A stretch of 64,000 nt of DNA from Ovis canadensis (taxonomy: Eukaryota; Chordata; Mammalia; Artiodactyla; Bovidae), in assembly GCF_042477335.2 (NCBI RefSeq), contig NC_091255.1, positions 19,198,501-19,262,500 of the forward strand. The letters are read 5' to 3'. The number at the start of each line of letters is the position of its first letter. The first letter of the stretch is position 1. Of the stretch, positions 59,101 through 64,000 are shown piece after piece. Under the pieces are notes generated by a model. That model had not been told where the DNA came from and made no database searches. It saw only the letters and a list, made by a program, of their open reading frames with translations. The position numbers were made by a program, and so were the translations under genes.

Positions 59101-61434
59101 CCATCTGACATGGAAACTGATCAACTACTGTTCTTTAGCAAGTTTTCTTCTAGAAACAAATATCAAGTGTTCTCATCACATGTACACACAAGAAGGTAAC
59201 TAAGGGAGGTGCTGGATATGTTAACTTGATTGTGGTAATCATTTCACAATTTATACATATATCAAAACATGTTGTATAAAATATATACAATTTTTACTTG
59301 TAAAAAATAAAAAAGGTCACCAACAATAATCTAATGGTATTTAGTAACTATTGATTATATAAGTAAAAATTTTAGTATCAGAAGTTATTTACTGAGCACT
59401 TGCTATGAGGTAAGGCACTGGGTATAAAACATGAATAAATCACTTTAAGCTCACTATCCTGGAACTAGACAAATAAGTAAAAATTGAACTCCAACAGTAA
59501 GTATGTGCAAGTAAAACTTTACAAAGTGCTATGGAAGATATGATTATATAAAAATATGTGATTGTGCACTTGGGCCTCTAATTACCTGTAGTAAAGTGAC
59601 TGAGAATGAAAGGTGTAATATAAAAGAACAGAAGATCCTGCTAAGAATACCAGTAACCAAGCACACTGAATCTTTGAGCACCTTTCCTGAAAAATAAATA
59701 ATTTTATAATTTATTACTTTGAATTATGCCAGAATTTTAAATATCATTATCTATTTTAATGACTAACTTATTAACTTAATTTCTCTTAATAAAAATATAG
59801 ATTTGTTAAATTGTACATATCATTCTATTTTGTATAGCTTTAATGAACAACACAACACAAGTGTAAACAGATTTTTAAAATACAAGCTTCCTCATTGTGT
59901 AACAACATTATCTATGTTTCAAAGCCAAATCTTCTACAAACTGACATAAAGAACCCACCTAAATGAAAACTTTACTTCTGTAGCTCCCTATGTTTGCCTT
60001 CCTAACAAAACAGGCGTGTAGAAATCCATTAAGTTATCAGGGTTTATAATTTTAAAAATTCTCATACAACTCAGTAAGAATAATTTGTTTTTAATCTGCT
60101 TTATAATTAAGTTTTAATTACTAGTTTAATTAAAAGTTTTACTAGTTTTAAACCCTAAATTAAACTTTTATGGTTTGATAGGTTGTAACTACAAATTTTC
60201 AGGTCAAAATATATGATTCTTTACACAGACATAACCCTTTAAAGTTGCTTGAAGGTGAAATTTTATGAACTAATCCTGTTTTCCCAATAATTTACAATAG
60301 GACTCTGACAATTATTAAGAAAAAACTTCTTGGGTTTAGTTTTCTTTAAATAAGAGAAATCTAAATAATTCAATACCCATTTGTTCAATGTACACTTTTA
60401 AGTATTTTAAATCTTAGAGTACAACGGCTGAAGTTTTAAATAATGGCGTGTAGTCAAATTAACTTAAAACATGAAGGCACTTGACAAATCAGACCATATG
60501 GTGATCTGTCTAGGTTTTAATCCATCTAGTTTTTATTTATCAGGAACCCAACATAGAAAGAAAATATGGTGAAACAATTCAGTATTAGGACAAATCAGTT
60601 ATTCCAGGTCATTTAGATAACATTTAATATATTATGGATGTTCAATTATACCTATTTAAATTTATCAAATAAACTATCTTAATTCCTATTTCTCTCAAAA
60701 TGAGCATATAATTCTACAGGGAAAAACATTTAATGATTTTTTAATTGCTGGTTATACTTACTCTTAGAAAAACCTGATTTACAATGCTTTTGTTTGCATA
60801 TATAAAAGTTGTAAGCAGCCCAATTCCAAGAGAAATTCCTGTTAGAAAATAAGGTCCAGTTAATTGAAATAAAAAAAAAAAGAGCTAACACAATGACATG
60901 ATTTTAAAGGAAGCATATACAATTTTAAAAGCTAACAGAAAATAAGAAACTGAAATACATGAAGATTACCAACAGACAGAGAATTAGCTGAATATAGCAA
61001 TGAAACAACTCAATGCTTTATCATACCCTACCTGTTATATGCTGCATAACAAGTTTGACACCCAGAATCAAAATATATGGAAGACTCTTCTGCAACCACT
61101 TGAAGAGATACCGGAATTCTGAGAAGGAGCTGCTACCGTGATCTCCATACTCCGTGTCGCTATCATCAGGTTGCCTGGCTTCACTGTGGGAGTGACTCCG
61201 CAAGCGACTGTGTACACATCCATGGGTACAGCTGTGGACACCCGACCTTGTATTTCTGGAGCTTGGATTTTCAGCACATTCTTTAGGTAGGGAGCTTATC
61301 TGGATATGAACATCTCCAGAATAAAGACAGGAAGCTTCTCCTGTCAGTCTTGTTTGGACACACTGGGAGGCTGAGGCATCCTCACTGCCTGCAGCACCTG
61401 AAGGGCTGTGCAGTTGACTACAGTTGGCTTGCAT
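53007..61434 (-). CDS. RNFT1: RING finger protein, transmembrane 1 (RNFT1), 8 coding exons
   Basis: RNFT1 is a multi-pass membrane RING-type E3 ubiquitin ligase associated with ER quality control. Eight minus-strand exons sum to 1197 nt: 398 residues plus stop from the MQAN methionine. A polar N-terminus (about 1-115, His/Ser/Cys-rich) precedes several hydrophobic segments (about 116-152, 170-190, 203-240, 285-300). The C-terminal C3HC4 RING is complete: Cys338-x2-Cys341-x11-Cys353-x-His355-x2-Cys358-x2-Cys361-x10-Cys372-x2-Cys375. Every junction is GT-AG and in phase. The frame continues open 15 codons upstream of MQAN to the exon's acceptor, so a longer N-terminus from exon 1 is possible. 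The gene is convergent with RPS6KB1. Topology is inferred from hydrophobicity by eye. Confidence 0.95.
53379..53567 (+). repeat. Bov-tA SINE in RNFT1 last intron
   Basis: ggggcttccctggtaaagaa (head shortened) through ggggttgcaaaagactcaga. The rest of 53142-53950 holds nothing named. Confidence 0.82.
53951..54052 (-). CDS. RNFT1: RNFT1 coding exon (residues 321-354), first half of RING
   Basis: [18 protein letters not shown] through LLICQ: RING Cys338, Cys341 and Cys353. Acceptor tatatag; donor gtaact. Confidence 0.95.
54053..56305. other. RNFT1 intron, repeat-poor
   Basis: 2.25 kb of AT-rich sequence; no exon, SINE or LINE recognised. Confidence 0.45.
56306..56371 (-). CDS. RNFT1: RNFT1 coding exon (residues 299-320)
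   Basis: [20 protein letters not shown] plus RP. 66 nt; acceptor tttcag; donor gtaagt. Confidence 0.94.
56372..57045. other. RNFT1 intron
   Basis: AT-rich; nothing recognised. A short near-tandem repeat (taactaaatcaa) occurs at about 56620-56652. Confidence 0.45.
57046..57204 (-). CDS. RNFT1: RNFT1 coding exon (residues 246-298)
   Basis: [20 protein letters not shown] through [13 protein letters not shown]. Acceptor ttttag; donor gtaggt. Confidence 0.95.
57717..57872 (+). mobile_element. BovB LINE 3' tail
   Basis: gatggttggatggcatcacc, gactctgggagctggtgatg, ggggtcgcaaagtcagacg, ending actaaactgaactgaa: sense-strand end of BovB. The rest of 57205-57919 is unassigned. Confidence 0.85.
57920..58073 (-). 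CDS. RNFT1: RNFT1 coding exon (split 194, residues 195-245)
   Basis: [20 protein letters not shown] through SFIMPFKSK: hydrophobic segments. Acceptor tggtag; donor gtaagc. Confidence 0.95.
58074..59585. other. RNFT1 intron, outside the L2-like segment
   Basis: A 30-base sequence (acatcaaaacttactaaaag-like) is tandemly repeated at about 58100-58160; otherwise nothing recognised. Confidence 0.4.
58430..59060 (+). repeat. L2 LINE ORF2 remnant
   Basis: Translation around 58815-58880 resembles the C-terminal part of an L2/CR1 polymerase (LKLN-SKTELLIF-like: caaacttaacatgttcaaaa). Stops throughout. Confidence 0.45.
59586..59686 (-). CDS. RNFT1: RNFT1 coding exon (residues 161-193, split 194)
   Basis: [20 protein letters not shown] through HSQSLYY: membrane segment. 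Acceptor tttcag; donor gtaatt. Confidence 0.95.
59687..60761. other. RNFT1 intron
   Basis: Very AT-rich (many TTAA/TTTAA runs near 60090-60180); no exon or named repeat. Confidence 0.45.
60762..60838 (-). CDS. RNFT1: RNFT1 coding exon (residues 135-160)
   Basis: [17 protein letters not shown] through QVFLR: hydrophobic segment. Acceptor ctaacag; donor gtaagt. 77 nt. Confidence 0.95.
61032..61434 (-). CDS. RNFT1: RNFT1 first ATG-containing coding exon (residues 1-134, split 135)
   Basis: ATG 61434-61432 ([13 protein letters not shown]). The exon itself extends to 61480, where a tttttag acceptor precedes it; the added stretch (RQSPEAKKSQKYSRA) is in frame. First membrane segment [19 protein letters not shown] lies at its end. 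Donor gtaggg at 61031. Confidence 0.93.
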
Positions 61435-61480
61435 GGCCCTTGAATACTTCTGTGATTTCTTTGCTTCAGGGCTCTGTCTC

Positions 61481-62712
61481 CTAAAAATCAAAGAGCAGAA
61501 ACTATTCTAAGTGAACAGTTAAGTACAGGCAATATGTGGCTCACTTGGAATTGGTTATTCGCTAAAGGAGAGGCTGGTAATCACAGCAGATGAGTTATTT
61601 TCAGGTTATCTAGCACTCGACACTAGACGACTCCTTCCTCCCCACTGACGCGAAGGCTCTGCTGCCCTATGCAAACTATCTTTCAGGGAACATCTGCTAC
61701 AGAAAAAGTTGTGCTTCAGATGCCTCCAGTTCTCTGACAGAAGGAACTGGCAAAATACTCAAAGTACGGGAGCCCAGCAGATGTTAATAGTACTAATAGT
61801 ACTCATTCATACTAGAACACTCAGTACATTTACTCCGCGCAACTAGAAGAGTGAATCTGTTTTTTTAATGCCTACAAAGACTAGGAAGAAAACATCAAAT
61901 CTTAACTCCGTATTAAGCAACATCATGCGTAACTGATACTAATAATAAACATTTCATTTAGGTGACCTACAAATTTCCTTTTATGCTGAAACACTTTCCC
62001 GAAGCTAATAAGAAAAGTTTCCAATAATAATTAACACCAAGAAATAGTACTCTTCCCTGCCACTCTCAAAAATATATTTAAAATAAGACTTTGGGAGTCA
62101 CCGTGTAATTGCTATACGACTATTCTGAATAAGGATAATTACGCAGCCTGCACATTAAAAATGCGACTCTGGAGGGGTGGGAAATCCGGAAAGAAAACAT
62201 CGGCATCCAAAGATCCCTAAATGACGAGTGTGGGTGGCAGTCAGAATCCACTTGAAAAGCAGAGCCTTTCTGCCGTTTCCGTAGGAGGAAGCTGGGGTTA
62301 ACGTCAGGGCAAATTCCGTGTTATTCTATTTCATTTGTAGGTCTGAAATTTTTTGTTTTCAGTGACTGTTGGGCGGTTTGGTTTTTAGTGCTCTTCACCA
62401 AAGGCTTTCACCGATACTCCAACGCCACGACTGCCCTTTATTTCCTCCAATCTCTGGAGACACCGACGCCGGATGGGTCAGTTTCAGCGTCTTTTTCCAT
62501 AAATAAAACCCGAGAACCCTCCCACTTCCCTTCAAGCATGAAGCAAGAAAGGGGAGAGAAAGGGAAGAAAAGTAAAATGCAAACGGCTCTTCCGGAATCT
62601 CCAGGACAGATTTTTCCACCCACGTTCGAGCTTCGAATGCCTCTGTTATTCTCCCCAGAGCCCGTTTCGCCGCGGCCCCTCTCCTCCTTCGCCCGCTTCC
62701 CACAGGTCTGAC
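61481..62712. other. Probable RNFT1 intron 1
   Basis: No repeat recognised; small GC-moderate frames at 62388-62711 show no family resemblance. Confidence 0.4.
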
Positions 62713-63220
62713 CTCTCATGACGATGAGCGGACCGAGGCCCAGGCAGCGACGGCAGGAACAGCGAGAAACGCCGTCTCGAGGCCTTCAGTCCCAGCCATC
62801 ACCTTCAGACCCCGTCGCCGGCAACTCTGGCCCAGCTCGGCGACGGCGCGCGCGCTCCCGGACGTCCTCACGTGCGCGCGCCCCGCCCCCGCGCGACGTG
62901 CCGGGGGCCGGGCTGCGACGGCGGGGCGGGGCGGAGGCCGCCGGTGGGTGTGGGCGGTGAAGGGAGGCGTGCGGCGGAGGACCGACCGCCGGCGTCGGCG
63001 TGAAACAATAAGCGTACGTGCGTCTGTTTGGGGCCTCCAGAACCTGCCCTCGAGGGAGGAGCCTGCAGTTGGGGGCCGACCTGGTCCCGCCCCGGCTCGC
63101 CCGGCCTCTGGAGGCTGCTCTGGCCTGTGGGCGCTTGGCTCGCGCCCGGCGACGCGTGAGGTAGAAGAGCCACGTAGGCGAGGGTCGGCGCGCCCCTGAG
63201 AGGGCGGGACGGGGCGGGAG
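62640..63220. promoter_or_regulatory. CpG island at the RNFT1 5' end
   Basis: Dense CpG with cacgtgcgcgcg (about 62869) and GC-box-like ccccgccccc (62881) and ggggcgggg (62923-62931). Likely promoter for the minus-strand gene; could also fire outward. Confidence 0.75.
62713..62870 (-). other. RNFT1: Possible RNFT1 first exon (donor at 62713)
   Basis: Minus-strand donor ag|gtcaga at 62713/62712 within the CpG island. A frame that joins exon 2 in phase is open for 28 codons back from this donor but contains no ATG, so MQAN remains the first usable ATG. Upper limit unknown. Confidence 0.35.
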
Positions 63221-63229
63221 CGTTCTGGT

Positions 63230-63884
63230 GTCGGCCACCTCAGCTGACCCACTAGTGAAGTTGTAACTGAACTGGCTTTTTGTTACATTCCTAAAGTTGC
63301 TCTGTGAGAACGAGGCCCTGGCGAAACCTGAGGAGATCAGGAGCAGAGAGAAGTGGGGGATGGTTTGGGAGAGAAGGGGGTGGTGTAAGTATCAATAGAA
63401 GTTAAGAGTTTAAAAACCCTGTGGGGTGTAGAGAACGCTGTACTATCTTCGCGGTAATTGTTAACCTAAAACTGTTCTAAAATAAAAAATTTATTAAGGA
63501 AAACTTTAAACAAAAGAAACAAAAAAACCTTGCCTCTTGTTCCCGAGCCAAAATATATTCTAAATGATATTTAATTGTATTCTATGAATCTGCCCCATTC
63601 GCGACAACTACCAATAGCCTTTCTACTTTGAACCTTAAGTTTTCTATCTTTAATTTCTAGAAGTTGACGTCAAGCAAATCTTGGTGGTCTTTCTATAGGT
63701 CTTGAAATTAAATATTCCATGCCGCTGGTGAGCTGTTCAGTCCTTCCTCACTAGAGGGTAAATTTCATACATACGCGCATATGTCATGAATTGAAAATCT
63801 AGAGGGAAAAGTGATACTTTTTTTTTCTTAATTTGGTCTCGATTTAAAAGGGGTCTGTGATTTAAACCATTTGAAACTATTCAC
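63230..63884. other. Flank upstream of RNFT1
   Basis: Nothing recognised besides the CRE-like site. Confidence 0.4.
63665..63672. promoter_or_regulatory. Perfect CRE palindrome TGACGTCA
   Basis: Exact cAMP-response element sequence about 0.8-0.9 kb upstream of the putative RNFT1 start. Function unknown. Confidence 0.4.
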
Positions 63885-64000
63885 AACATGGCTCAGAGGA
63901 TAAAGAATCTGCCTGCAGTGGAAGAGACCCAGGTTGGATTCCTCGGTGGGGAAGATTCCCTGGAAAAGGGAATGGCCTCCCACTCCAGAATTCTTGCCTG
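63885..64000 (+). repeat. Bov-tA SINE, cut by the window edge
   Basis: atggctcagaggataaagaa through cccactccagaattcttgcc. Confidence 0.82.

Noticed and set aside
61068-61277. 69-codon minus-strand frame in another phase of the RNFT1 exon
   Set aside because: Shadow frame of a confirmed coding exon.
62716-63252. 178-codon and other frames in the RNFT1 CpG island
   Set aside because: Composition artefacts in GC-rich DNA with low-complexity Arg/Pro/Ala translations.

Overview
The window is nuclear DNA from a ruminant, most likely a bovid. Spliced genes have vertebrate-type exons. The interspersed repeats include Bov-tA and Bov-A2 SINEs, artiodactyl tRNA-derived SINEs and three sizeable BovB (RTE) LINE fragments plus one short one. 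Older mammalian repeats (L2, MIR, MER5A, MER20, a MaLR LTR, L1) lie beneath them. The gene order TUBD1(-), RPS6KB1(+), RNFT1(-) matches human 17q23.

Left part (1-10200): the 5' portion of TUBD1 (delta-tubulin) on the minus strand. Four coding exons (3271-3502, 4422-4638, 7056-7203, 8943-9114) encode residues 1 to about 257; the remaining exons lie beyond the left edge. Intron 5 of TUBD1 contains a 5'-truncated VPS29 retrocopy with a poly(A) tail and an 18-bp target-site duplication. TUBD1 and RPS6KB1 are head to head across a CpG-rich segment (about 9760-10480) carrying repeated TGCGCATG boxes that look like NRF1 half sites.

Middle (10442-46876): a complete RPS6KB1 (p70/p85 S6 kinase 1) with 15 coding exons. 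The exons sum to 1578 nt, which is 525 codons plus stop, and every intron boundary is GT-AG with consistent phase. The TOS motif, glycine loop, catalytic residues, activation-loop Thr252, turn-motif Ser394, hydrophobic-motif Thr412 and the C-terminal autoinhibitory serines are all present. A 14-codon upstream ORF stops across the p85 start codon, and the p70 start (codon 24) has the better context. Intron 6 contains exon-like sequences that would truncate the kinase.

Right part (46877-64000): the RPS6KB1 3'UTR runs toward the convergent RNFT1 gene. Eight RNFT1 coding exons on the minus strand encode a 398-residue multi-pass membrane protein ending in a C3HC4 RING. They trace back to a CpG island near 62640-63220, which probably holds exon 1 and the promoter.

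No CRISPR array, prokaryotic operon or clearly new protein system is present. The observations most worth following are regulatory (the promoter array, the uORF/start arrangement, cryptic intron-6 exons) and repeat-derived (the VPS29 retrocopy, a mariner hairpin, an inverted Bov-A2 pair). Coordinates of SINE and LINE copies are approximate to about 5-20 bases because they were placed by eye.
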